Below, piece after piece: positions 7,180-14,475 of a DNA stretch of 25,514 bases. Origin of the DNA: Bacteroides sp. (lineage in GTDB: Bacteria; Bacteroidota; Bacteroidia; Bacteroidales; Bacteroidaceae); contig DXLM01000022.1 in the NCBI GenBank assembly GCA_019414725.1, positions 2,808 through 28,321 of the forward strand, given 5' to 3'. Below the pieces are notes generated by a model. The model saw nothing but the letters and a program-made list of their open reading frames with translations, searched no databases and was not told the DNA's origin. Position numbers and translations under genes: made by a program. Every line of letters begins with the position of its first letter. Positions within the stretch are counted from its first letter, which is position 1.

Positions 7180-8331
7180 ATGGAAAAAATCTCTTCTGCA
7201 GCATTTACTGATACAAAGCCTCATTATGATCTTCTTGATGGATTGAGAGGAGTTGCTGCTCTTATGGTAATATGGTATCATGTATTTGAAGGTTTTGCTT
7301 TTGCTAGTGCCGGCAATATCGAAACTCTCAACCACGGGTATCTTGCTGTGGATTTCTTTTTTATTCTTTCGGGGTTTGTTATCGGTTATGCGTATGATGA
7401 CCGTTGGGGGAAGAATTTCACTATGAAAGACTTTTTCAAACGCCGTTTGATCCGTCTTCATCCGATGGTAATTATGGGTGCTGTTTTGGGAGCTATTACG
7501 TTCTGTATTCAGGGTTGTGTGCAATGGGATGGAACGCATGTCGCTATTTCCATGATTATGTTGTCTTTACTTTGTACAATATTCTTTATTCCTGCCATGC
7601 CGGGTGTGGGATATGAAGTTCGTGGTAATGGTGAGATGTTTCCGTTGAACGGACCTTGCTGGTCCCTGTTTTTTGAATATATAGGTAATATTCTTTATGC
7701 GTTGTTCATTCGTCGGTTATCTAATAAAGCATTGGCTGTGCTGGTTGTGATGCTGGGTATGGCATTAGCGTCATTCGCTGTTTTCAATGTGTCTGGTTAT
7801 GGGAATATGGGAGTGGGATGGACACTCGACGGAGTGAATTTTTTAGGTGGAACTTTGCGTATGCTTTTCCCATTTTCATTGGGTATGTTGATGTCGCGTA
7901 ACTTCAAGCCTATGAAGGTGAATGGGGCGTTTTGGATATGTACTATTATACTGATTGCGCTGTTCTCGGTTCCTTATCTGGAAGGATTGGAGCCGATTTG
8001 CATGAATGGTATTTATGAAGCTTTTTGTGTAATTGTGGTTTTTCCTTTTCTTGTGTGGCTGGGGGCGTCGGGTACTACTACGGATAAGCAGTCTACAAAG
8101 ATATGCAAGTTCTTGGGAGATATATCCTATCCGGTTTATGTAGTACATTATCCGTTGATGTATTTGTTCTACGCATGGTTGATTGAGAATAAACTTTATA
8201 CATTGGGAGAAACTTGGTATGTAGCTGTGGGTGTTTTTGTTTTGAGTGTCATTTTGGCTTGCCTGTGTCTGAAACTGTATGATGAGCCTGTGAGAAAATG
8301 GCTGACTAAGAAGTTTCTTGCTCCCAAATAA
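7180..8331 (+). CDS. Acyltransferase family 3 membrane protein (OafA/YrhL-like O-acyltransferase)
   Basis: The product has 383 residues and about ten hydrophobic segments. The N-terminus has the family signature: LDGLRGVAALMVIWYH, with the invariant His34 as presumed catalytic base, then NHGYLAVDFFFILSGFVIGY (Asp58 in the first motif) and the basic loop FFKRRLIRLHPM around residues 85-96. The C-terminal helix with PVYVVHYPLMYL is also typical. Such enzymes move acyl groups across the inner membrane onto polysaccharides, glycolipids or small molecules. No glycan-synthesis genes are adjacent, so the acceptor cannot be named. The gene follows the Crp/Fnr-type regulator on the same strand, with its own promoter element between them. 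Confidence 0.9.
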   Translation: MEKISSAAFTDTKPHYDLLDGLRGVAALMVIWYHVFEGFAFASAGNIETLNHGYLAVDFFFILSGFVIGYAYDDRWGKNFTMKDFFKRRLIRLHPMVIMGAVLGAITFCIQGCVQWDGTHVAISMIMLSLLCTIFFIPAMPGVGYEVRGNGEMFPLNGPCWSLFFEYIGNILYALFIRRLSNKALAVLVVMLGMALASFAVFNVSGYGNMGVGWTLDGVNFLGGTLRMLFPFSLGMLMSRNFKPMKVNGAFWICTIILIALFSVPYLEGLEPICMNGIYEAFCVIVVFPFLVWLGASGTTTDKQSTKICKFLGDISYPVYVVHYPLMYLFYAWLIENKLYTLGETWYVAVGVFVLSVILACLCLKLYDEPVRKWLTKKFLAPK

Positions 8332-8422
8332 AAATACTGTATTTCTTGATTGATGTTCATTAAAAGGGCGGATACTATATAAGAAAATATTACAGCTTTG
8401 AATAACAGACAATTAGATGAAT

Positions 8423-8449
8423 GGCATCCGATCAGTAAATTCGGATGCC
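8423..8449. terminator. Perfect 9-bp hairpin between convergent genes
   Basis: GGCATCCGA (8423-8431) and TCGGATGCC (8441-8449) flank a 9-nt loop. The hairpin sits 91 bp after the acyltransferase stop and 54 bp after the end of the minus-strand Fur-family gene, so it could serve both. Neither side has a U-run, which makes it an incomplete intrinsic terminator. Confidence 0.5.
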
Positions 8450-8503
8450 TGCATTGGATTATATCAACTGGGCTTTGGGGTTGATTTCCTTTTCTGGCAA
8501 TAG

Positions 8504-8929
8504 TTATATATGCTGATGAGAGCATTCCGAACATAGACCTTTCAGGACATAATTGATACTTTGTACGGTGAATCCGGGAGGTAGTGTCACGATGGGCACG
8601 TGGATACTTTTCATACAAAACGTGCGGTGACAGTTCTCACAGTAGAAGTGAGTGTGGAGGTCGTCTACCTCACAATTGCAATCATTGCTGCAAACTGCAT
8701 ATTTTAACGATCCTGTACCGTCATCAATGCCATGAATCAGATGATGGGCTAAAAAAAGGGTTATGGTGCGGTAGATGGTTGATTTGTCTACCGTATCCAA
8801 TTCGTTTTCCAAATCCAACAGTGAAAATGCTTCTTTGTGCTGCATCATGGTTTTTAGAATAAGCAGACGTATGGCTGTCGGTTTGATTTCCCGCTGTTCC
8901 AGTTTTTTTAAATAGATTGTTTCATTCAT
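8504..8929 (-). CDS. Fur/Zur-family metal-responsive regulator
   Basis: The product has 141 residues, normal for the family. The winged helix covers about residues 10-75, with the recognition region KSTIYRTITLFL at 49-60. The dimerisation half has HTHFYCENC (His92, His94, Cys97, Cys100) and a second Cys pair GLCSECSH (Cys133, Cys136), so the structural zinc site formed by two CxxC motifs is intact. It lies 13 bp after the P-type ATPase gene on the same strand and is almost certainly co-transcribed. That link suggests control of zinc or a related divalent metal, more Zur-like than iron-Fur-like. Whether it represses the ATPase operon itself is not known. Confidence 0.88.
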   Translation of the reverse strand: MNETIYLKKLEQREIKPTAIRLLILKTMMQHKEAFSLLDLENELDTVDKSTIYRTITLFLAHHLIHGIDDGTGSLKYAVCSNDCNCEVDDLHTHFYCENCHRTFCMKSIHVPIVTLPPGFTVQSINYVLKGLCSECSHQHI

Positions 8930-8942
8930 AGGTCAAATCATT

Positions 8943-10661
8943 TTATTCTTTCCATTTCTGTATTCTCATTGCATTAAAAATGGCGAGTAAAGCTACGCCT
9001 ACATCTGCAAATATGGCTTCCCACATAGTGGCCATTCCGCCGGCTCCCAATAGCAATACTAACAATTTCACTCCGAATGCCATTGATATATTTTGCCATA
9101 CGATGCGATGGGTCTGTTTCCCTATTTTTATAGCTTCCGCCACTTTACTGGGTTGGTCTGTTTGTATCACTACATCCGCAGTTTCTATAGCAGCGTCACA
9201 TCCTAGGCCACCCATGGCAATCCCAACATCGCTGAGTGCCAGTACGGGAGTATCATTGATACCGTCTCCTACAAAAGCTACACGATTTTCAGAATTTGCT
9301 TTTAATTGTTCTAAATGTGCTACCTTACCTTCGGGTAGCAAATCGCCGAAAGCCTGTGTGACACCTATCTTTTCGGCTAAATTAGAAACAATTGTCTGTT
9401 TGTCTCCCGATAATATTTGAATATTATTAATATTTAAGTCTTTCAGTTCGCGGATGGCTTGTACAGCATCTGGTTTTGGTGTATCCGCCAATGAAAGATA
9501 TCCCAAATATTTGTTTTCCATTGCACATAACACGATTGTTTCTGTCATGTCGCTGATTTCATAGGGAAAAGAGATGCCGTATTTTGATAATAACCGTGCA
9601 TTTCCTACATATACTTCTTTACCGTTTGTTACGGCTTTTATTCCATATCCGGCAAATTCGGTTATTTTCAGTGACGAGTTAAGGGATATATTTTGTTCTT
9701 CTGCATATTTGACAATGGCTTTTGCGATAGGATGATTGCTGAAACTCTCTATAGAGGCGATAAGTTGAAGCAGTTCTTTTTGCGAAACACCTTCGGCTGC
9801 CGATATTGCCTGGACACTGAATACACCTTGGGTGAGTGTTCCGGTTTTATCGAATACTACGGTGTTTATTTGGGTTATGGCATCTAGATAATTACCCCCT
9901 TTGAAAAGAATCCCTTTGTGAGATGCGGCACCAATACCTCCAAAGTATCCTAATGGAATGCTGACCACTAATGCGCAAGGACATGATATGACTAGGAATA
10001 CTAAAGCCCGATAGAACCAATCATCAAAAACAAAAATGAATTCAGGTTTTATCAGAGAGTATAAATAGGGGAGTATGACAACTAGTATTGCCAGTCCTGT
10101 CACTATCGGTGTATAAATTCGTGCAAAACGGCGGATAAATAATTCGGCAGGGGCTTTTCTTTCTGCTGCATCTTGTACTAAAGTGAGGATACGTGCTAAC
10201 GTACTTTGATCATACGGTTTGTTTACTTTGATCCGTACCACTTTATCTGAAGCGATCATTCCTGCTAAAACTTCTTCTTGTTTATATAGAGTCCGGGGAA
10301 CACTTTCTCCGGTTAGGGCGGCCGTATTAAATGAAGCGGAATCTTCCAGTAAAAATCCGTCTAGAGGTACTTTTTCTCCAACTTTTACTTCAATGGTTTC
10401 TCCTGGCTGTACTTTTTCCGGTACTGTTATTTTATATGTGTTGTTATATATTACAGTGGCTGTTTCGGGACGTACATCCAATAATGCTTTGATGTCGCTG
10501 CGTGCTTTGTGTACAGCTTTGTGTTGGAACCATTCACCTATGAGATAGAACAGAATAACGGCAATACCTTCCCAGTATTCTCCTAGATAGAATGCTCCTG
10601 ATACAGCTATTCCCATTAAAGTGAATTCATTGAAAACTGATTCTAATTTTATTTTTTTCAT
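8943..10661 (-). CDS. Zn/Cd/Pb-type P1B ATPase lacking the usual N-terminal domain and first helix pair
   Basis: The product has 572 residues. It carries the actuator TGES (117-120), the ion-binding CPC in a helix (227-229), the phosphorylated Asp271 in DKTGT, the HP motif (310-311) and the hinge GDGINDTP (465-472). The last helix has FADVGVALLAIFNAMR with Asp553, the signature of the ZntA (Zn2+/Cd2+/Pb2+) group rather than the copper group. It should export divalent metal from the cytoplasm. It begins directly at what is usually the third helix: no HMA domain and no first helix pair, leaving about six membrane segments. An in-frame TAA lies three codons upstream of the ATG, so there is no hidden extension. 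It heads the operon with the Fur-family regulator and is divergent from the esterase gene. Confidence 0.9.
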   Translation of the reverse strand: MKKIKLESVFNEFTLMGIAVSGAFYLGEYWEGIAVILFYLIGEWFQHKAVHKARSDIKALLDVRPETATVIYNNTYKITVPEKVQPGETIEVKVGEKVPLDGFLLEDSASFNTAALTGESVPRTLYKQEEVLAGMIASDKVVRIKVNKPYDQSTLARILTLVQDAAERKAPAELFIRRFARIYTPIVTGLAILVVILPYLYSLIKPEFIFVFDDWFYRALVFLVISCPCALVVSIPLGYFGGIGAASHKGILFKGGNYLDAITQINTVVFDKTGTLTQGVFSVQAISAAEGVSQKELLQLIASIESFSNHPIAKAIVKYAEEQNISLNSSLKITEFAGYGIKAVTNGKEVYVGNARLLSKYGISFPYEISDMTETIVLCAMENKYLGYLSLADTPKPDAVQAIRELKDLNINNIQILSGDKQTIVSNLAEKIGVTQAFGDLLPEGKVAHLEQLKANSENRVAFVGDGINDTPVLALSDVGIAMGGLGCDAAIETADVVIQTDQPSKVAEAIKIGKQTHRIVWQNISMAFGVKLLVLLLGAGGMATMWEAIFADVGVALLAIFNAMRIQKWKE

Positions 10662-10683
10662 TGTTTCTTTTTATTTATGACAA

Positions 10684-10718
10684 CAAAGATAGCGGAAAGA
10701 AGATGCAACTAAATTGCA
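10684..10718 (-). promoter_or_regulatory. Predicted promoter and possible operator of the metal ATPase operon
   Basis: On the minus strand TATCTTTG (plus 10684-10691) is a perfect -7 element 23 bp from the ATPase start codon. Just upstream, TGCAA-N5-TTGCA (10704-10708 and 10714-10718) is an inverted repeat in the -20 to -35 zone, where a Fur-family repressor could act. On the plus strand TACCTTTA (10729-10736) may be the -7 element of the divergent esterase gene. Confidence 0.45.
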
Positions 10719-10758
10719 AATTATATTGTACCTTTACATCGGGTAATTTTTTATATAC

Positions 10759-11577
10759 ATGAAAAAACGATATTGGGCTTTTTTGATAGGAAGCTGGTGT
10801 TTGTCTGTAGGAATGCAGGCAGCTAAGGTGGATACTTTGTCGGTACATAGCGATGCAATGAATAAAGAGGTTCAGGTAATTACCATCTGTCCGGATAAAG
10901 CCATGGCAGGTGAAAAATGTCCCGTACTTTATCTGCTTCACGGATATGGGGGCAATGCGGGAACATGGCTCGGGATAAAACCGGAATTACCTCGGATAGC
11001 TGATAAGGAAGGAATCATTTTTGTTTGTCCGGACGGGAAGAACAGTTGGTATTGGGACAGCCCTTTGAACAAGGAGTACCGTTATGAAACATTCGTGTCA
11101 AAAGAATTGGTGAACTATATTGATAAGAATTTTACTACGAAAGCGGAGAGAGGGGGACGTGCTGTCACCGGGTTAAGTATGGGTGGTCATGGAAGTTTAT
11201 GGTTATCCATCCGTCATAAAGATGTCTTTGGAGGAGGAGGTAGTATGAGTGGAGGTTTAGATATCCGTCCGTTTCCCAATAATTGGGAGATGAAGAAGCA
11301 ATTAGGTGAAGAAGCGAGCAACAAGCAGAGATGGGACGAACATACGGTAATTAATCAGTTGGATAAGATAAAGAATGGTGATTTGGCTGTTATAATAGAT
11401 TGCGGTTGTGATGATTTTTTTCTGGAAGTGAATAAGGCTGTACACGAAAAACTGTTGAAGAAGAAAATAAATCATGACTTTATCATCCGTCCGGGTGGGC
11501 ATACAGGCAGGTATTGGAATAATGCCATAGACTATCAAATACTATTTTTCAGTAAGTTCTTTAATAAATCGAAATAA
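10759..11577 (+). CDS. Secreted esterase, alpha/beta-hydrolase of the esterase D / feruloyl-esterase type
   Basis: The product has 272 residues with a signal peptide over about residues 1-22 (MKKRYW, hydrophobic core, M-Q-A-A). The alpha/beta hydrolase features are complete: an oxyanion-hole strand YLLHGYGG (58-65), the nucleophile elbow GLSMGG with Ser140, an acidic pair in CGCDDFF (Asp218 or Asp219), and His248 in GGHTGRYW. This matches PF00756 esterases, which include acetyl-xylan and feruloyl esterases, S-formylglutathione hydrolase and mycolyltransferases. Export suggests an envelope or extracellular ester substrate, but no glycan-utilisation genes are nearby. The next gene starts 4 bp after its stop, so they form an operon. 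Confidence 0.85.
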   Translation: MKKRYWAFLIGSWCLSVGMQAAKVDTLSVHSDAMNKEVQVITICPDKAMAGEKCPVLYLLHGYGGNAGTWLGIKPELPRIADKEGIIFVCPDGKNSWYWDSPLNKEYRYETFVSKELVNYIDKNFTTKAERGGRAVTGLSMGGHGSLWLSIRHKDVFGGGGSMSGGLDIRPFPNNWEMKKQLGEEASNKQRWDEHTVINQLDKIKNGDLAVIIDCGCDDFFLEVNKAVHEKLLKKKINHDFIIRPGGHTGRYWNNAIDYQILFFSKFFNKSK

Positions 11578-11581
11578 TAAA

Positions 11582-12340
11582 ATGGATAAGATTGTTTTTA
11601 TCACAGGAGCTTCCAGCGGTATCGGTGCCGGATGCGCTCGCAAGTTTGCTTCACAGGGAGCAAGTTTGATTTTAAATGCCCGTAACGTAAATAAACTGAG
11701 TGCATTGAAAGAAGAATTAGAAAAGCAATATGGTGCGAAAATATATTTGCTTCCTTTTGACGTGCGCGACCGTAAAGCGGCAACGTCTGCTTTGGAATCA
11801 TTGCCCAAGGAATGGCAATCCATTGATATATTGGTGAATAATGCTGGGTTGGTTATCGGTACGGATAAAGAACAGGAAGGCAGTCTGGATGAGTGGGATA
11901 TTGTCATAGATACTAATATTAAGGCTTTGCTGGCAATGACACGCCTGATCGTACCGGGAATGGTGGAACGTAAACGAGGACATATTATTAATATTGGTTC
12001 TATTGCCGGAGATGCTGCTTATCCGGGAGGTAGTGTGTATTGTGCTACAAAGGCTGCTGTGAAAGCTTTATCGGATGGACTGCGTATAGATTTAGTTGAT
12101 ACTCCATTGAGAGTGACTAATATCAAACCGGGGCTGGTGGAAACAAATTTTTCAGTTGTTCGTTTCCGGGGAGATAAGGAAAAGGCGGATAATGTATATA
12201 AAGGCATTCGTCCATTGACGGGAGATGATATTGCGGAAACGGTTTATTTTGCAGCTTCCGTACCGGAATATATGCAGATTGCAGAAATGTTGGTTATGCC
12301 TACTAATCAAGCTACAGGGACAATTGTTTCACGTAAATAA
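11582..12340 (+). CDS. Short-chain dehydrogenase/reductase (YdfG-like)
   Basis: The product has 252 residues, the classical SDR length. The dinucleotide site TGASSGIG is at 8-15, NNAG at 86-89, and the catalytic Ser140, Tyr153 and Lys157 occur in the order S-(12)-Y-x3-K. Arg residues after the second strand (LNARNVNKL) suggest NADP preference. Overall pattern, including the P-G-L-V-E-T-N-F-S segment and R-F-R-G-D, resembles E. coli YdfG, a serine/3-hydroxy acid dehydrogenase and malonic semialdehyde reductase. It sits 4 bp after the esterase gene. The two may share a transcript for no metabolic reason. A strong terminator follows. Confidence 0.88.
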   Translation: MDKIVFITGASSGIGAGCARKFASQGASLILNARNVNKLSALKEELEKQYGAKIYLLPFDVRDRKAATSALESLPKEWQSIDILVNNAGLVIGTDKEQEGSLDEWDIVIDTNIKALLAMTRLIVPGMVERKRGHIINIGSIAGDAAYPGGSVYCATKAAVKALSDGLRIDLVDTPLRVTNIKPGLVETNFSVVRFRGDKEKADNVYKGIRPLTGDDIAETVYFAASVPEYMQIAEMLVMPTNQATGTIVSRK

Positions 12341-12360
12341 AAGAGGTGGACAGAGATATA

Positions 12361-12396
12361 AATAAAGGCGGCCCTTTAATAAAAGCCGCCTTTATT
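12361..12396 (+). terminator. Intrinsic terminator after the esterase-SDR operon
   Basis: Perfect 12-bp arms AATAAAGGCGGC (12361-12372) and GCCGCCTTTATT (12385-12396) with a 12-nt loop begin 20 bp after the SDR stop. It also lies 39 bp past the end of the convergent small gene, so it may work both ways. Confidence 0.8.
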
Positions 12397-12435
12397 CTTA
12401 CTTTCTCATTTTACCTTCTTACCTTAAAAAAACAA

Positions 12436-12684
12436 TTATAATTCAATAATCAATGATTGACGTGCACCGACTGTCATATTTTTGGTAAGGTCAATTTTTT
12501 TGCCACTGATAAGTTCTTTACCGCTTTTTGAATCATTTGTCATTATGCGGTAGTGGTCATTTGCCACCACTTGTTCGGCATCGGTGCTGTTTAGGACAAT
12601 GAGTTCAGTTTTCCCAGAATTAGTACGTGCGTACATATATATTCCGTGTTGGGGAATATGGTACTTAACTGTTTTCTTTTCCAT
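12436..12684 (-). CDS. Stand-alone cyclomaltodextrinase C-terminal-type beta domain
   Basis: The product has only 82 residues. It resembles the C-terminal beta-sandwich of Bacteroides GH13 cyclomaltodextrinase/neopullulanase enzymes (PF10438 type): a first strand GIYMYARTNSGKTELIVLN, matching the usual Y-V-Y-F-R...V-M-V-x-x-N pattern, then S-G-K-E-L-I-S-G-K-K-I-D-L and a final strand MTVGARQSLIIEL where full enzymes have V-P-A-K-S-x-x-I-L-E. The catalytic barrel is absent and nothing like it lies upstream. It has an ATG and a -7-like element, and the frame is intact. It may be a real small protein, for example a carbohydrate-binding or regulatory module, or a decayed gene end. No signal peptide is present. 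Confidence 0.65.
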   Translation of the reverse strand: MEKKTVKYHIPQHGIYMYARTNSGKTELIVLNSTDAEQVVANDHYRIMTNDSKSGKELISGKKIDLTKNMTVGARQSLIIEL

Positions 12685-12715
12685 CTTCGTTTAATTTAGT
12701 TTGGTTTTACGGCGG

Positions 12716-12723
12716 CAAATTTA
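12716..12723 (-). promoter_or_regulatory. Predicted -7 element of the small domain gene
   Basis: TAAATTTG on the minus strand fits TAnnTTTG and lies 31 bp before the ATG at 12684. No clear -33 TTTG is seen at the usual distance. Confidence 0.4.
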
Positions 12724-12802
12724 TATGTTTTTCAGCATATCTTATATAACTAATCGTTCAAAAATCATAATAAATCATTCATTTCTTAATCTATATCAAT
12801 AA

Positions 12803-12838
12803 AAAATCCTCTTCCACATATTAGTTGAAGAGGATTTT
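12803..12838 (-). terminator. Intrinsic terminator of the methylmalonyl-CoA decarboxylase operon
   Basis: Perfect 12-bp arms (12803-12814 and 12827-12838, AAAATCCTCTTC and its complement) with a 12-nt loop begin 20 bp after the mmdB stop. Read on the minus strand the hairpin is followed by a run of six T, the classical form. Confidence 0.88.
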
Positions 12839-12858
12839 ATTTATTGTTGTTCAATGAA

Positions 12859-14019
12859 TTACATCAAGAACCCAAGTAAAATACCGGCAGCTACGGCAGA
12901 ACCGATTACACCGGCTACGTTGGGACCCATGGCATGCATCAGCAAGTAGTTGGTAGGATCATATTCCAGACCGATAACCTGAGAGATACGTGCCGAGTCA
13001 GGAACAGCAGATACACCGGCATTGCCGATAAGCGGATTGATTTTGTTATCCTTACCTAATACCAAGTTGAATATCTTTACGAAGATAACTCCCGAAGCGG
13101 TAGCAATGATGAATGACAATGCACCCAGCGCGAAAATCAAAATCGAATCAATGGTAAGGAATTCTGAAGCTTGCGTGGAAGCACCTACTGTCAATCCTAA
13201 TAAGATGGTAATGGTATCAATCAGCGGACCGCGGGCAGTTTCTGCCAAGCGACGGGTTACACCGCTTTCTTTCAATAAGTTACCAAAGAAAAGCATACCC
13301 AATAGAGGCAGACCCGACGGAACCAAAAAACAAGTAAGCAACAAACCAATGATAGGGAACATTACTTTTTCTGTATGAGAAACGACGCGTGGTGGTTTCA
13401 TACGGATCAAACGTTCGTGCTTGGTAGTGAGCAGACGCATGATAGGCGGCTGGATAACCGGTACCAATGCCATGTATGAATAGGCAGATACCGCAATAGC
13501 TCCCATCAGGTTAGGCGCCAGTTTGGATGAAAGGAAGATTGCTGTCGGACCGTCCGCACCACCGATGATGCCGATAGCACCAGCCTGCATCGGATCAAAG
13601 CCCATTGCCAATGCAATCATGTATGCACCGAAAATACCAAACTGTGCGGCAGCACCAATCAACATCAGTTTAGGATTTGAAATCAATGCCGAGAAATCCG
13701 TCATTGCACCGATACCTAAAAAGATAAGTGGTGGATACCATCCGGAGGTAACTCCTTGATATAAAATATTAAGAACAGAACCTTCCTCATAGATGCCGAC
13801 TTTCAGTCCGGCTTCCATGTTGAAAGGAATATTACCGATCAAGATACCGAAACCGATAGGAATGAGCAACATCGGCTCAAATTCCTTGGCCACGGCAAGG
13901 TATATGAAGAATAAACCTATCAGGATCATTACGATATGACCAACAGTAGCATTGGCAAAACCCGTATATGTCCAAAAGTCAGCTAGGTTATTCCCTAAAA
14001 AGTTGATAAATTCTCCCAT
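12859..14019 (-). CDS. mmdB: Sodium-translocating decarboxylase beta subunit (MmdB/OadB type)
   Basis: The product has 386 residues from the ATG at 14019, one base after the mmdC stop; an in-frame TTG three codons earlier (14028) is less likely. It has about ten membrane helices. Family motifs include GIGAMTDFSALISNP, then the conserved re-entrant segment GAIGIIGGADGPTAIFLSSKLAP with the Asp implicated in Na+ translocation, and near the end NPLIGNAGVSAVPDSARISQ and HAMGPNVAGVIGSAVAAG. This integral subunit decarboxylates carboxybiotin and couples that to Na+ export. With the carboxyltransferase, biotin carrier and small membrane subunit upstream it completes the decarboxylase complex. The substrate (methylmalonyl-CoA) is judged from mmdA and mce, not from this gene. 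Confidence 0.95.
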   Translation of the reverse strand: MGEFINFLGNNLADFWTYTGFANATVGHIVMILIGLFFIYLAVAKEFEPMLLIPIGFGILIGNIPFNMEAGLKVGIYEEGSVLNILYQGVTSGWYPPLIFLGIGAMTDFSALISNPKLMLIGAAAQFGIFGAYMIALAMGFDPMQAGAIGIIGGADGPTAIFLSSKLAPNLMGAIAVSAYSYMALVPVIQPPIMRLLTTKHERLIRMKPPRVVSHTEKVMFPIIGLLLTCFLVPSGLPLLGMLFFGNLLKESGVTRRLAETARGPLIDTITILLGLTVGASTQASEFLTIDSILIFALGALSFIIATASGVIFVKIFNLVLGKDNKINPLIGNAGVSAVPDSARISQVIGLEYDPTNYLLMHAMGPNVAGVIGSAVAAGILLGFLM

Positions 14020-14020
14020 A

Positions 14021-14455
14021 TTATTCAATAATTACAAGGTCAGTACCTTCGAGAACGGATTCTCCTTTACTTACATTGATTGCGGTGATCTTGCCGTCTT
14101 TGTCTGCATTGATGTTATTTTCCATCTTCATAGCTTCAAGGATAATGATGGTTTGCCCCTTTTTTACGGTATCACCCACATTTACCTTGATATCAAGGAT
14201 TACCCCCGGCAACGGAGATTTAACGCCCGATTTACCTGTAGAAGTTGCAGCAGGCTTTACTACTGTAGCTGGTGCCGGAGCAGGGCTGGTTGATACAGGA
14301 CGAACTACCGGTTTCACTACAGCTTTCGGAGCTTTTTCCATTTCCACTTTGTAAGGAGTACCGTTCACTTCAACATGAGCGATATTGTCTTCTATATCTC
14401 CAATGGCAACTTTGTATACGTTACCGTTGATCTTATATTTATATTCTTTCATCAT
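14021..14455 (-). CDS. mmdC: Biotin carrier subunit of the decarboxylase (MmdC type)
   Basis: The product has 144 residues in three parts: an N-terminal beta region (1-40), a flexible Pro/Ala/Val-rich linker (about 42-72), and a biotinyl/lipoyl-like domain (about 76-144). Lys110 in EAMKMENN is the expected biotinylation site and LPGVILDIKVNVGD is the usual first strand. Carboxybiotin formed on this arm by MmdA is carried to the membrane subunit MmdB. The stop is followed after one base by the mmdB ATG, indicating translational coupling. Start ATG at 14455, with a second ATG right after it. Confidence 0.93.
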   Translation of the reverse strand: MMKEYKYKINGNVYKVAIGDIEDNIAHVEVNGTPYKVEMEKAPKAVVKPVVRPVSTSPAPAPATVVKPAATSTGKSGVKSPLPGVILDIKVNVGDTVKKGQTIIILEAMKMENNINADKDGKITAINVSKGESVLEGTDLVIIE

Positions 14456-14475
14456 TTTATCTTTTTATTGGTGAC

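Noticed and set aside
14020..14028. TTG start for mmdB overlapping mmdC
   Set aside because: An ATG three codons later sits one base after the mmdC stop and fits tight coupling better.
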